Virus record (IMG/VR): IMGVR_UViG_3300028045_000007
Span: 62,001 to 126,000 of that record
Reading direction: 5' to 3' (one strand)
Origin: a virus
DNA: 64,000 nt
This document shows, piece by piece, positions 42,690 through 51,736 of the stretch. Position 1 is the stretch's first letter, and every line of letters begins with the position of its first letter. The position numbers and the translations under genes were made by a program. The notes below the pieces were generated by a model. That model searched no databases, had not been told where the DNA came from, and saw nothing but the letters and a program-made list of their open reading frames with translations.

Positions 42690-43624
42690 AGAAAGTACTG
42701 TACGTTGGCTTGAAATGGAATTACGGTAAGAAAGAGGAGGACACTTCCTTTGAATACCGTAACATTGAGGCGGGCATCAAGGAGTGTGCTGACGTTACCT
42801 GTTGGCATCCGGACGAACCAAGCATGTCCGAAGATGAGTTGCTAGAATTAGTCCCTAAGTTTGATTGTATCTTCCATACGGCGTTTAACGAGACTCTTGA
42901 CCTACCAGAGTCGGTAGCTCGCCTTGCCATGAGGATTGATATTCCTGTTGTGCAGTGGGACTGTGATGCGTCCTGGAGATTCCACAACTGGATCCTGCCG
43001 CATCGCAAGGATAGAGCGTCGCACTTTATTACTACTCACTCCTCTACGGTGGGGTGGTACGAGAAATGCGGTATGAACGTGATCAAGTCCCAGTGGGCGG
43101 GCTCTCCGATGTATGTTGGCAAACCAGATACTCCCAAGCTATACGACGTTGGCTTTGCTGGGCAAAAGCACGGCATTAGAACTCAGTTGATAGAGGTTAT
43201 GGCCAAGGCTGGCTTCGATGTCCATGTCTTTGGTCATTACTGGGAAGACTTTCCTAACTCTCATCCACATACACCGCAGCTTCAGCAGATGATTGATGTC
43301 TTGGACGCCTCCAAGATTTGTCTCAATCTGTCCAACCCGTGGCACGTTGGCACAATGCCTCAGATCAAGGGTAGACACTTTGAAATCCCCCAAGTTGGAG
43401 GCTTTCAACTGACAACGACTGCTGACAACCTTGACGAATACTTTGTTCCCGACAAAGAAATCATCGTCGTTCATTCTGCACCAGACCTAATTGAGCGTTC
43501 GCTGTACTATCTTGATCACGAAGATGAGCGGTTGGCTATCGCGAAGGCCGGTCAGGAAAGAGTGCTCCGTGATCATCAATGGAAACATAGGTTCGAGGAT
43601 ATCTTTAATGAGATTGGAATCTGA
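42686..43624 (+). CDS. CgeB-like glycosyltransferase
   Basis: This 312-residue GT-B-type protein resembles CgeB/DUF3880-like glycosyltransferases: an N-terminal half with FDCIFHTAFNETLDLPE and VVQWDCDASWRFHNW, then DVGFAGQKHGIRTQLIEVMAKAGFDVHVFG. A C-terminal half carries KGRHFEIPQVGGFQLTT (donor-binding), and a helical end of the spore-maturation family type (ERSLYYLDHEDERLAIAKAGQERVL) closes it. A second, divergent CgeB-like gene is at 50174. It overlaps the NMNAT-like gene by 17 bases. Confidence 0.8.
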   Translation: MKKVLYVGLKWNYGKKEEDTSFEYRNIEAGIKECADVTCWHPDEPSMSEDELLELVPKFDCIFHTAFNETLDLPESVARLAMRIDIPVVQWDCDASWRFHNWILPHRKDRASHFITTHSSTVGWYEKCGMNVIKSQWAGSPMYVGKPDTPKLYDVGFAGQKHGIRTQLIEVMAKAGFDVHVFGHYWEDFPNSHPHTPQLQQMIDVLDASKICLNLSNPWHVGTMPQIKGRHFEIPQVGGFQLTTTADNLDEYFVPDKEIIVVHSAPDLIERSLYYLDHEDERLAIAKAGQERVLRDHQWKHRFEDIFNEIGI

Positions 43625-44186
43625 CATCATTCGTGACATCGATGGCGTTTTATGCTATAACAATTTTGAGTTCTGTGATCCAGTGCCATTCTTGAATTCG
43701 TGCCCAGCTATTTTTCCTGGGTCGTTTAACCCCGTACACGATGCACATTTGGCTATTGGTACGGAATGCTTATTTGAGATCTGTGTAGACAATTTCTATA
43801 AGGGACTTGCCGATCCGGAAGATATCCTGCATCGCATTAAGATGTTGTCACTATGTGGCGTGCCCGTATTGCTCACCAAGGGTCGTAGTTATGTTGAAAA
43901 AGACAGGCTGTTGCGTAGTTGTCGCAATACACGCTACGTGTATCGTATTGGCAGTGATGCGTGGCACAGATGCATTCGATCTGAGGGTATGTTTGATGGC
44001 GTAGACGCTGCCTTTGAAGTGTACGCCTATCCTGGCGAGACCGTTGCGAGTGCAGACCTAGACTTTTGTGTTGTTCATCTACCAAGACCTCAGGTGCGTG
44101 CGTCTGATATCCGACTGGGTAAACCACACAATATCCCCGACGTTGTTAGGGAGTATATAGATCAAAACGGATTGTATCAAGTATGA
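43608..44186 (+). CDS. NMNAT/NadD-like nucleotidyltransferase
   Basis: This 192-residue protein starts at ATG 43608 after GAGGAT. It has the nucleotidyltransferase signature GSFNPVHDAH at residues 38-47 (GxFxPxHxxH; the His pair binds ATP phosphates) and a C-terminal VRASDIR, equivalent to the ISSTxIR phosphate-binding motif of NadD. YVYRIGSDAW corresponds to the substrate-binding strand. It would join an ATP- or CTP-derived nucleotide to a phosphate substrate: NMN/NaMN adenylylation (NAD synthesis) or activation of a sugar/alcohol phosphate. The N-terminal DIDGVLCYNN recalls HAD motif I but no HAD domain follows. Overlaps glycosyltransferases on both sides. Confidence 0.78.
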   Translation: MRLESDIIRDIDGVLCYNNFEFCDPVPFLNSCPAIFPGSFNPVHDAHLAIGTECLFEICVDNFYKGLADPEDILHRIKMLSLCGVPVLLTKGRSYVEKDRLLRSCRNTRYVYRIGSDAWHRCIRSEGMFDGVDAAFEVYAYPGETVASADLDFCVVHLPRPQVRASDIRLGKPHNIPDVVREYIDQNGLYQV

Positions 44187-45040
44187 AATTATCGTATATT
44201 GTAGCTACATACAACTGTCCCCACTGGCTGGATTTACATCTTGCCAATTTGATCGAAGGACAGACAGATCGTGATTTTGAAGTACTCGTTGTTCATCACG
44301 AATCACCCAATTATGATAGAGAAGTAGGAGAAAAATGGGCAGCGATTGATGATCGCGTACGTAACCTAGACGATAAGGACTATGGGTGCTACGCCCCCGC
44401 CTGGATTCATGGCTGGAAACATGCAAAGGGTGATTTCGTTGTCAACAGTAACACGGACGACTTCCATCATCCGGACTTTACCAGCGAATTCCATAAACAT
44501 ATGACATTGGCGACCAAAGGGGTTCTATCTCCTTATCCTATAGCATTTGGCTATGCAGGCATGCAGGTTGTACGCGAAGACGGTAGAATGGTCGGTGCGG
44601 GACTAAAGCCAGCCTTCGATTTTGAGCTAATGACTCGTGAATGCTGGGGTGGACCCCAGGTATGCTGGCGTAACGATGACGACTTTCGTCAGACGGTTGA
44701 CTGGGATCTGATGTTGGATCGAGCCAAGAGCTATCACTCCGCGTATGACTACTGGCTATGGCTTTACTTCTTAAGTTTGGGGTATCACGGCTACGTTATC
44801 CAGAAGATACTGACTATCTACACACAAAGAGATGGGTCCGTCGAGAATGCTAACAAGTGGCAAAATAATTGGGAAACATATGCGTCCATTAGTGAGTTTT
44901 TCGGACATAATTTTGATGGACACTTGAAACACGCTCGGGAGTTTCGTGACTTCCATACATTGCCCCCCAAGGACAAGTGGGTAGAGACTATGCAAGCAGG
45001 AAAAAAATGGAAAAGATCAAAGCGTGGTGGTACAAACTAG
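44183..45040 (+). CDS. GT2 family glycosyltransferase
   Basis: This 285-residue GT-A enzyme opens with LSYIVATYNCPHWLDLHLANL, the classic GT2 nucleotide-binding start, and has FVVNSNTDDFHHPDF (DD-type metal-binding motif near residue 94). A later DYWLWLYFLSLGYHGYVI segment with acidic acceptor-side residues follows. GT2 enzymes usually invert configuration. Its start overlaps the NMNAT-like stop (ATGA) and its end overlaps the next gene by 34 bases. Confidence 0.85.
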   Translation: MKLSYIVATYNCPHWLDLHLANLIEGQTDRDFEVLVVHHESPNYDREVGEKWAAIDDRVRNLDDKDYGCYAPAWIHGWKHAKGDFVVNSNTDDFHHPDFTSEFHKHMTLATKGVLSPYPIAFGYAGMQVVREDGRMVGAGLKPAFDFELMTRECWGGPQVCWRNDDDFRQTVDWDLMLDRAKSYHSAYDYWLWLYFLSLGYHGYVIQKILTIYTQRDGSVENANKWQNNWETYASISEFFGHNFDGHLKHAREFRDFHTLPPKDKWVETMQAGKKWKRSKRGGTN

Positions 45041-45417
45041 TCGCTAGCGACCTCGTTCTGAAGATTAAGCTCGTGGACGCTCGACTTGCTAGTGAAAAAA
45101 TCATTAGTGATGCCCTCAGAAAAGAACTAAACTCGGTACGCAGGAGATACGCCGAGGTTACGGAAAAGCTCCACATGAAGCTTGCAAATGATGATTCCAG
45201 AGCGGCAGTTCAGATCCTTAGGGAGAGAATGGGCATGGATTCAACCCTTCCTGGCAAGCTTGATATCGTCAGACAACAACTTCGTCAGGAACTTGCCGTA
45301 GCCTGCTATCACGACGAGTTACTTGAACATTACGCCAGCGATCAGTGCTCTTTCGACGACCTTCCTCTTGAGGAACGTAAGCGATACTTCAAGATGATCG
45401 ACGACCAAACCTCATGA
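45007..45417 (+). CDS. Hypothetical coiled-coil protein, 136 aa
   Basis: The ATG at 45007 follows CAGGAAAA; an earlier GTG at 44977 lacks a ribosome-binding site. The protein is mainly helical and charged, with a long probable coiled coil from about residue 10 to 100, and overlaps both neighbouring glycosyltransferase genes. It may be a scaffold or regulatory subunit for them. No family is recognised. Confidence 0.5.
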   Translation: MEKIKAWWYKLVASDLVLKIKLVDARLASEKIISDALRKELNSVRRRYAEVTEKLHMKLANDDSRAAVQILRERMGMDSTLPGKLDIVRQQLRQELAVACYHDELLEHYASDQCSFDDLPLEERKRYFKMIDDQTS

Positions 45418-46484
45418 TTAAGATTCTGCATTACCTACGTAACTTGGGGCTCGGAGGCACCGAAAAGACCTGTGAGTTGTTTTTCAAGTATTCGTCTAGT
45501 GATTTTGACGTTGTGGTTGCGTACGAAAAGACTGGCGATCATACCAGATTGCAGCAATTTCGAGATGCCGCTGACGAGTGTGATGGTAGACTCTATGAGG
45601 TAGACTCGCATTCTACTGATTCTGATCTTGTAGCACTCATCAATAAGATTAAGCCAGACATTGTTCATGTGTATCGTAGTGGTTTTGAGGAGTATCCAGA
45701 GCCCGGTACGCATATTGACGTACCCCATTTTGTAGAGACTAACGTCTTTGGGTTTGTTGATCGCAATCCCCTGATTGATCGTACTCTGTTTATGAGTAGG
45801 TGGCTAATGGACAATACGCTTCGTGGTTTTTATCACTCGCGTTTTGACTATGTGAACAACCCCGTTGAGGAGCCTTATACTCAGGAGCGACTCCCTGGAC
45901 TTGCCGAAGAGATCACGTGGCTTGGTCGTTGTGGTCGTCCAGACAATGGCATCTATAATGCCGTGAACGTTGAGGCTGCTCGTCTATTGCGTCTCCAGGG
46001 ACACGACGTAGGTTTTATTGTGATGGCTCCTCCTAGCAATATGATTGATGACCTGAAGCGTCACGGCATCCCCTATCGTGCTATTAAGCCCACGACTGAT
46101 CCTGTTGAACTAAGTAAGTTCTACAATTCGGTTGACATCTATGCTCACGCACGAGCAGATGGTGAGACGTTTGGCGTAAACATTGCCGAAGCGATGATGC
46201 ACGGCAAGCCGGTCGTGACGCATATTGCCACGCCTAGTAACCCCCAAATGGGCGTTTTTCAGTCGCAAACAGAACTTGTAGATCATGGTAGCACTGGCAT
46301 TGTCGTTAACAATAATGCCGCTGAGTATTCTGAAGCACTGAAGGTTTTGTTAGATCCAGTCATGAGGGAAGGAATGGGGGCCGCTGGCTTCATTAAGGCC
46401 GTTCGTGAATATCATGTTGACGCATGTGTTCGGAAACTAGAAAAGATTTATAGAGAGATTACAAATGGAAAAACTGAAGTTTGA
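45414..46484 (+). CDS. GT4 glycosyltransferase, paralogue of the 47056 gene
   Basis: This 356-residue GT-B enzyme begins with ILHYLRNLGLGGTEKTCELFF, the GGTE-type loop of GT4 acceptor domains, and has IVHVYRSGFEEYP and VETNVFGF. The donor domain contains YAHARADGETFGVNIAEAMM, with the EX7E motif. These segments recur at matching positions in the 47056 gene product, so the two arose by duplication. Coupled by ATGA to the upstream coiled-coil gene. Confidence 0.85.
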   Translation: MIKILHYLRNLGLGGTEKTCELFFKYSSSDFDVVVAYEKTGDHTRLQQFRDAADECDGRLYEVDSHSTDSDLVALINKIKPDIVHVYRSGFEEYPEPGTHIDVPHFVETNVFGFVDRNPLIDRTLFMSRWLMDNTLRGFYHSRFDYVNNPVEEPYTQERLPGLAEEITWLGRCGRPDNGIYNAVNVEAARLLRLQGHDVGFIVMAPPSNMIDDLKRHGIPYRAIKPTTDPVELSKFYNSVDIYAHARADGETFGVNIAEAMMHGKPVVTHIATPSNPQMGVFQSQTELVDHGSTGIVVNNNAAEYSEALKVLLDPVMREGMGAAGFIKAVREYHVDACVRKLEKIYREITNGKTEV

Positions 46485-46845
46485 TAAGATGTTCCTGCTC
46501 CAAAGACTAAACGAAAATCGTAAACGTCACGAGACCATTTTCGAGGAAGCCATCGAGGGCTATCGTACTAATGCGGTTGTTCATCTTGAGGAGCGTCTGG
46601 AGGACTTTGAGGCTGGCAAGGATGTCAATCTATATTTTACGCTAGATAAGCCATCGAACCATTTGAAGGACTACGATCGTGTCATCATGATGATTGAGCA
46701 CAGCGTGGAGACCGAGATCGAGCTTACCGAGAGCGAGTATGCACACTACGTCATGGACGACTGGAGTTGGCAGCGTTCATTCATGACATCTAACTCGTTC
46801 TATTCGACCACGGCTACCTCTGGCTGCCTGGAAATGGGATACTAA
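46465..46845 (+). CDS. Hypothetical protein, 126 aa
   Basis: An acidic, helical protein with a Ser/Thr/Trp-rich C-terminus (DDWSWQRSFMTSNSFYS). It overlaps the end of the upstream glycosyltransferase by 20 bases and the next start by one base. The long helical N-terminal part (NENRKRHETIFEEAI) suggests oligomerisation. I recognise no domain; being tucked between two paralogous glycosyltransferases suggests it moved or was duplicated with them. Confidence 0.5.
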   Translation: MEKLKFDKMFLLQRLNENRKRHETIFEEAIEGYRTNAVVHLEERLEDFEAGKDVNLYFTLDKPSNHLKDYDRVIMMIEHSVETEIELTESEYAHYVMDDWSWQRSFMTSNSFYSTTATSGCLEMGY

Positions 46846-47063
46846 TGTTCTGGAGGGGCCACCACTGTTACGAAGTGTGCGGCGTATGTGGTAAGCTAGT
46901 AAGACTAAACAAACCTCTTCTTGGTAGCTTACACATATGTCTTACCGAAGAAGAACGTAACGGTTTTGTGACCCGGGACGGATGCCGTAAGGTCAAGCGT
47001 AGCGTAATAACACACGAGAACGAAAACGGAGCCTGTGGCTTTATTGAGTTTGAAGATGAATAA
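46845..47063 (+). CDS. Small Cys-rich hypothetical protein, 72 aa
   Basis: Start overlaps the previous stop (TAATG). It contains YEVCGVCGKLVR, HICLTEEE and further Cys residues (GCRKV, GACGF), which could form a zinc ribbon. The last bases overlap the start of the next glycosyltransferase gene by eight. The protein is too short for a confident family call. Confidence 0.45.
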   Translation: MFWRGHHCYEVCGVCGKLVRLNKPLLGSLHICLTEEERNGFVTRDGCRKVKRSVITHENENGACGFIEFEDE

Positions 47064-48222
47064 GATTAAAGTAGTACATCACTCTAAGACCTGTGGCTTT
47101 AGTGGCACAGATCGTACGGCTCAACTATTCTGTAAGTACCTTGCTACCAGCAAGCGTTTCGAGCCATTCATCGTATACCGTGAGGGTGATGGTGCAAATT
47201 CTCGCTTGGATATTGCTAGACAATGGCTAGGCGATGATCACGTCGTTGGTTACGAGTGGGAACCCGGCAAGAAGGGGCGTAACGCACCATTTATGCCACA
47301 GCATGATAACCTGCACGACGTACTAAAGGGTATCGACCCAGACATCGTGCATGTTCACCGCTCAGGGTATGCCGAGTGGCCCGGGTTTCGCTATATGGCC
47401 CCGCGTGCTAAATGGGTAGAGACTAACATCTTTGGGTATACTGACGACACGCCCGAGTCTCAGTTTGACCTTCACGTCTACATCTCCGATTACATCTGCT
47501 CGCGTGCCATGAACGACGGTGGACCTAACGGCCCCGTGCTGTACAATCCTATTGAGCAGCCCGTACTGGATATGACGCCTGAAAACAAAGAGTTGTGTCG
47601 TGAGCGGCTCCTAACCAAGTTCAAGATTCCGCACAATGCTGTCCTACTTGGTCGTGTTGGGCGTCCCGACAACTTTGATCCCATCTCTCTGCGTGCGTTT
47701 GCAGAGGTCGAGAAGGAATTTCCAGAAGCTTGGTACATCGTGATTGGTGCATGTGAGAGGTGGCACGCCGAAGCCAAACGTCTAGGTATCCAGAACATTA
47801 GGTTTGGCGACATCATCATCGATGACGCCGAGCTGTCTGCGTTCTACCACGGGCTTGATGTTTATGCTCATGCCCGCCATGACGGCGAGTGTTGCCCATG
47901 TAACATCCAGGAAGCCATGATGCATGGCGTTCCCGTGGTGTCACACGAGAGTGCCATCTACAATGGTCAGTCCGAAATCATTGGTGATGCTGGTTTTGTT
48001 GTGCCTATTGGTAACCACGAAGCCTATCGCGACATCATCGTGCAACTAATCTTGGATCCAGAGGTTGTAGACGAAGACGGCACCGGTATGGTGCGACTTC
48101 GCAGCCATTTCAGCCGTGCGGCACGCAGACGTGCTATGCGGTACTTCGATGCCGAGTGTATCACTAAACAACTTATACAATGTTACGACTGGGTTTTGTC
48201 TCATGAAAGTAATCAGCTTTAG
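47056..48222 (+). CDS. GT4 glycosyltransferase, paralogue of the 45414 gene
   Basis: Translation likely starts at ATG 47056 (MNKIKVVHHSKTCGFSGTD) rather than seven codons upstream. This 388-residue GT-B enzyme shares IVHVHRSGYAEWPG, VETNIFGY and VYAHARHDGECCPCNIQEAMM with the 45414 product. In the EX7E region the two differ (ETFGVN versus ECCPCN), hinting at changed donor or acceptor specificity. The downstream gene starts 20 bases before its stop. Confidence 0.85.
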   Translation: MNKIKVVHHSKTCGFSGTDRTAQLFCKYLATSKRFEPFIVYREGDGANSRLDIARQWLGDDHVVGYEWEPGKKGRNAPFMPQHDNLHDVLKGIDPDIVHVHRSGYAEWPGFRYMAPRAKWVETNIFGYTDDTPESQFDLHVYISDYICSRAMNDGGPNGPVLYNPIEQPVLDMTPENKELCRERLLTKFKIPHNAVLLGRVGRPDNFDPISLRAFAEVEKEFPEAWYIVIGACERWHAEAKRLGIQNIRFGDIIIDDAELSAFYHGLDVYAHARHDGECCPCNIQEAMMHGVPVVSHESAIYNGQSEIIGDAGFVVPIGNHEAYRDIIVQLILDPEVVDEDGTGMVRLRSHFSRAARRRAMRYFDAECITKQLIQCYDWVLSHESNQL

Positions 48223-48943
48223 TCTATGGGGCAATGACCCCAAGTATACCCGTGGTGCCATTCGCAACGTGCAACTGGCGTCAGCCCTGTTCCCCGATTG
48301 GCGGTGTCGCTTCTACGTTGGTAAATCGACCGACTACTCGTTTACAGAGAATCTCCAGTCGCTAACTAAAGACTGGGTACGTTACGCACGTGTTGACGGT
48401 ACATGGGAGCCCATGTGTGGTGGCAGCAGTACGCACGCCCCCAAGGTCGAGATCTATCACGTACCCGAAGAGGGCGATTGGCGTGGCATGTTTTGGCGTT
48501 TCGAGCCCGCAGCAGAGAACAATGTAGAGGCCATGATCAGCCGTGACTGTGACAGTAGGCTTTCACTCCGCGAGAGGGTCGCCGTAAACGAGTGGATGGA
48601 GTCTAGCAAGGGATTCCACATCATGCGAGACCACCCTTGGCACGGCACAGAGATTCTCGGCGGCATGTGGGGCGTTAAGCGTAATATGTTGCCCGATATG
48701 CGTGAACTGATGGCCGACTGGCATCAGGAGGATCGCTGGCAGACCGATCAAGACTTCTTGAAGGCCAAGATCTATCCCCGCGTGGTCAACGCCTCCATGA
48801 TTCACGCCTCCTTTTGTGGTTTCGAGGCACACGCACAGGACTTTCCTATGGCAAGACTTGGCACGGAATTTATCGGCCAAGTGTTTGACGAAAACGAGAC
48901 TACAATTAGAGAACATGTCGAGGCATTAGCAAAAGTACTATGA
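48203..48943 (+). CDS. Probable glycosyltransferase-like protein with DCDSR motif
   Basis: The start at ATG 48203 (KVISFSLWG) removes 28 unsupported residues of the longer reading frame and is consistent with a short overlap. The 246-residue protein carries MISRDCDSRLSLRERVAVNEW (a DxD-type acidic motif near residue 120) followed by GFHIMRDHPWHGTEILGGMWG, a pattern I associate with GT-A-like proteins of uncertain sugar specificity. A donor-binding start (KVISFSLWGNDPKYTRGAIRN) is present. It lies between a GT4 enzyme and the IMPDH-family gene. Confidence 0.55.
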   Translation: MKVISFSLWGNDPKYTRGAIRNVQLASALFPDWRCRFYVGKSTDYSFTENLQSLTKDWVRYARVDGTWEPMCGGSSTHAPKVEIYHVPEEGDWRGMFWRFEPAAENNVEAMISRDCDSRLSLRERVAVNEWMESSKGFHIMRDHPWHGTEILGGMWGVKRNMLPDMRELMADWHQEDRWQTDQDFLKAKIYPRVVNASMIHASFCGFEAHAQDFPMARLGTEFIGQVFDENETTIREHVEALAKVL

Positions 48944-49995
48944 AAGCACTGTCTTTCGACGACATCTCGCTCGTGCCGAGGTACAACAACATTACGTCAC
49001 GTCGTGACGTAGACACTAGCGTTCAGTTTGGTGATCTAAAACTGCGTATCCCTGTGTTTTCATCTAATATGGACACGGTCACCGATGCTCGCATGGCACG
49101 TAGGCTTCATTCGTTAGGCGGACTTGGTTTTCTACATAGATTTTGCTCTATCGAAGACAATGCTGCGATGTATTATCAGGCTCGTATAGCTGAGCCGGGC
49201 AATTCTCATAGTCCAGATGCCGTTGTGTCGTTAGGTGTCAACGAGGGGCTCGATCGTTTTCATGCTCTCTACGAGGTAGGTGCCCGCTATTTCTGTGTAG
49301 ACATTGCTCATGGACACAGCCAGCCAGTGGGTAGACTAGTCGAACAGATCAAACAGTTCGACAGTAGTGTATTCGTAGTCGCTGGAAACGTGTGTGAGAA
49401 CGCTGGAGCCAGCTACTTGGCCGACAAGGGTGCTGACGCAATCAAGGTAGGCATCGGCCCAGGAAGCGTTTGTACCACTAGACGTAAGTCTGGGTTTGGT
49501 ATCCCACAATTCACAGCCATTCGAGAGTGTCACCGTGTAAACTGTTTCGTGATCGCCGATGGCGGCATTCGTACGCCCGGTGACGTGGTGAAAGCCCTGT
49601 ATGCCGGTGCCGATGCAGTCATGATTGGAGGTATGTTTGCCGGGTGTGACGAGACTCCGGGCGATTTCATCGAAGACACCATCTGGGAGTCAGCGTCACC
49701 CGCAGGGTTTCTGCACCGCAAGGTTAAGGTGTACCGTGGCATGGCCTCCAAGGAAGCCCAAGACGAATTCATGGGATCCATGCACGACTGGAAGACCTCC
49801 GAGGGTGTCGAAATCAAGGTTCTGGCCAAAGGACCCGTTAGTGACGTAGTCACTGACCTAATGGGTGGTGTTCGTAGTGGTATGACCTACTGTGGGGCCA
49901 ATGAACTAAGTCAGATTCGCCAGAGAACATACCACGTTGAGGTTTCGGCGGCAGGAGCCGCCGAAGGTACGGCACACGGGAGGAATCAATCATGA
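48940..49995 (+). CDS. IMP dehydrogenase/GMP reductase family enzyme without CBS domains
   Basis: This 351-residue TIM-barrel enzyme begins with [17 protein letters not shown], typical of the family, and has [13 protein letters not shown] (catalytic Cys178), then [27 protein letters not shown], the phosphate-binding loops, and [10 protein letters not shown] near the flap. The length matches GMP reductase (about 345); IMP dehydrogenase usually has two extra CBS domains (about 490). It could oxidise IMP to XMP, feeding GTP and GDP-sugar synthesis, or reduce GMP to IMP. Its position within the glycan island hints at GDP-mannose/GDP-fucose supply. The C-terminal residues are Ala/Gly-rich. Confidence 0.88.
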   Translation: MKALSFDDISLVPRYNNITSRRDVDTSVQFGDLKLRIPVFSSNMDTVTDARMARRLHSLGGLGFLHRFCSIEDNAAMYYQARIAEPGNSHSPDAVVSLGVNEGLDRFHALYEVGARYFCVDIAHGHSQPVGRLVEQIKQFDSSVFVVAGNVCENAGASYLADKGADAIKVGIGPGSVCTTRRKSGFGIPQFTAIRECHRVNCFVIADGGIRTPGDVVKALYAGADAVMIGGMFAGCDETPGDFIEDTIWESASPAGFLHRKVKVYRGMASKEAQDEFMGSMHDWKTSEGVEIKVLAKGPVSDVVTDLMGGVRSGMTYCGANELSQIRQRTYHVEVSAAGAAEGTAHGRNQS

Positions 49996-50177
49996 ACTAC
50001 TTCTATGTCAGAAACACCAAGAACGCCGAGGTCATCAAGGGGTTTCACCGCGAAATGATGGTCTGGCAAAGCGAAGAAGAGGCTACGGCATTCATTGAAC
50101 GTTTGCCTGTTGGCCAATCCTCGTGGGAGGTTGCCCGTTGTCCTATTGAAAATCGTCCAGAACAAGAAGACAAATGA
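49992..50177 (+). CDS. Small hypothetical protein, 61 aa
   Basis: Coupled by ATGA to both neighbours. A beta strand ([19 protein letters not shown]) is followed by an acidic helix and a Pro/Glu-rich end. Too short to classify. The tight coupling and intact reading frame support it being real. Confidence 0.45.
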   Translation: MNYFYVRNTKNAEVIKGFHREMMVWQSEEEATAFIERLPVGQSSWEVARCPIENRPEQEDK

Positions 50178-51091
50178 AGATTCTAGTCTCATATCGTGGC
50201 ATTCCGCAGTCACCAGGGTGGGCTGTCGGCGACATGGTTATTACGGCACTCCGTGACCTTGGTCACGAGGCCCACCCATACGCCAAGTACTATCAAAAGA
50301 ACGATTGGGTCAAGACTCGTCCCATGCTGGACGATCATGACTGGGACCTGATTCTGTACGTCGAATGCAACGATGCAGATCAGCAGTATACGGAGCTAAG
50401 GATAACACGTGCCCGTAAAACAGCTTGTTGGCTATTCGATACCAGCTATCACGAAGACCGTTACCAGTCTCTTGTGAACTACTTCGGCTTTGATCATCTT
50501 TTTCTAGCCAACCCACTCACTATCCAACAATACAAGGTATGGGGGTATAAGAATGTCCATTATCTACCTTATGCATCTGATAGCAAATTACACGTACGTT
50601 CGTTGGAACATCCCAAAACTCATGACGTGGTGCTTGTTGGGTCTGTTAGAGACGATAGGCGTACTCTTATTGCTCAGCTCCGTGAGGGCGGCATAAACGC
50701 AGAGTTAATTGGAGGCAAATTTCGCGAAGAGTACATTGATACCCTCGCAGCAGCGAGGGTAGTGGTCAATCAGAACCCCGAGATTGGTCGTGGCCTCCTA
50801 AACATGAGGTTTTTCGAGGCTCAATCTGCTGGTGCTATTCTATTGACAGAAGACAGTGATAGGCAACACAACCATTTAGTTTCCCTAGAAAAAGCTACCG
50901 AGGGCTCTATTGGTTATGATTCCATGAATGATTTAATGTTCCTTGCTCGTGAAGCTTTGGAAGATAGTGAAGGACGGCAAAAACATTGTGAGTGGGCACA
51001 GACTAATATACTCACTAACCACACCTATCATAATAGGTGTCAACAAATTTTAGAGACAGTGTTTTCAAATGAAAGAAACCGACAGTATTAG
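50174..51091 (+). CDS. CgeB-like glycosyltransferase, second copy
   Basis: This 305-residue GT-B type protein has an N-terminal half with HDWDLILYVECNDADQQY and TACWLFDTSYHEDRYQSL, and a C-terminal half with HDVVLVGSVRDDRRTLIAQL and RGLLNMRFFEAQSAGAILLTE, matching the CgeB/DUF3880-like pattern. It resembles the 42686 product in layout but not in close sequence. It ends 23 bases into the next GT2 gene. Confidence 0.75.
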   Translation: MKILVSYRGIPQSPGWAVGDMVITALRDLGHEAHPYAKYYQKNDWVKTRPMLDDHDWDLILYVECNDADQQYTELRITRARKTACWLFDTSYHEDRYQSLVNYFGFDHLFLANPLTIQQYKVWGYKNVHYLPYASDSKLHVRSLEHPKTHDVVLVGSVRDDRRTLIAQLREGGINAELIGGKFREEYIDTLAAARVVVNQNPEIGRGLLNMRFFEAQSAGAILLTEDSDRQHNHLVSLEKATEGSIGYDSMNDLMFLAREALEDSEGRQKHCEWAQTNILTNHTYHNRCQQILETVFSNERNRQY

Positions 51092-51734
51092 TGTTTTACT
51101 CTGCGTACATAGCCAAGATCATGAACATGATATGCTTTTGCAGCGTGCCCTTGAGTCATTAGTGGCACAAACGTATACAGATTTCGAGACGGTCATCGTG
51201 ATGGACGAGTGCTGGGACGGCACCCGCCACATCGTTGATAGCTATGGTGAGGTGTTAGACTTACGGGTCCATGAACGCCCCCGCAAGGAGGGCTTGGCAG
51301 CAGCTAAGAACTTTGGCCTTAACCATTGCGACCACGAATGGATTGCCTATCTAGACGCCGACGATCAGTGGCTTGATTGCAAGCTCGAAGTGCAGCGGAA
51401 GTGGCTATTGGAGCGACCAGAGGTGGACTTTTGCGGGACAAACGCCTGGGACCTACTTGATGGTGCGATGGTACCCAATTGCTTTGAAGTCACGCAATAC
51501 AGCACGCATAACGATATTGTTGAGAGACTACCTTACGAGAATATCCTTTGTCATGGCAGCATGATGATTCGTCGTTCCGCTCTTCATGCTTTGGGTGGCT
51601 ATAGTCGTGACAAAGTGTTGCTTGGTCGTGAAGATTGGAATCTATGGCAACGAGCCGTGGCTGCCGGATATAACTTCGGCAAAATCGCGGAGAGGCTTTA
51701 CATTTACTCATTAGGAACTAGCGTACCCCGTTGA
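51069..51734 (+). CDS. GT2 family glycosyltransferase
   Basis: This 221-residue GT-A enzyme has a typical GT2 start (SVLLCVHSQDHEHDMLLQRALESLVAQTY), then AYLDADDQWLD with the DxD-type motif near residue 98 and EGLAAAKNFGLNH just before it. RGREDWNLWQR-like residues (LLGREDWNLWQRAVAAGY) sit on the acceptor side. It is short for GT2 (a core domain only). It overlaps its upstream neighbour and ends just before the methyltransferase start. Confidence 0.87.
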   Translation: MKETDSISVLLCVHSQDHEHDMLLQRALESLVAQTYTDFETVIVMDECWDGTRHIVDSYGEVLDLRVHERPRKEGLAAAKNFGLNHCDHEWIAYLDADDQWLDCKLEVQRKWLLERPEVDFCGTNAWDLLDGAMVPNCFEVTQYSTHNDIVERLPYENILCHGSMMIRRSALHALGGYSRDKVLLGREDWNLWQRAVAAGYNFGKIAERLYIYSLGTSVPR

Positions 51735-51736
51735 CA

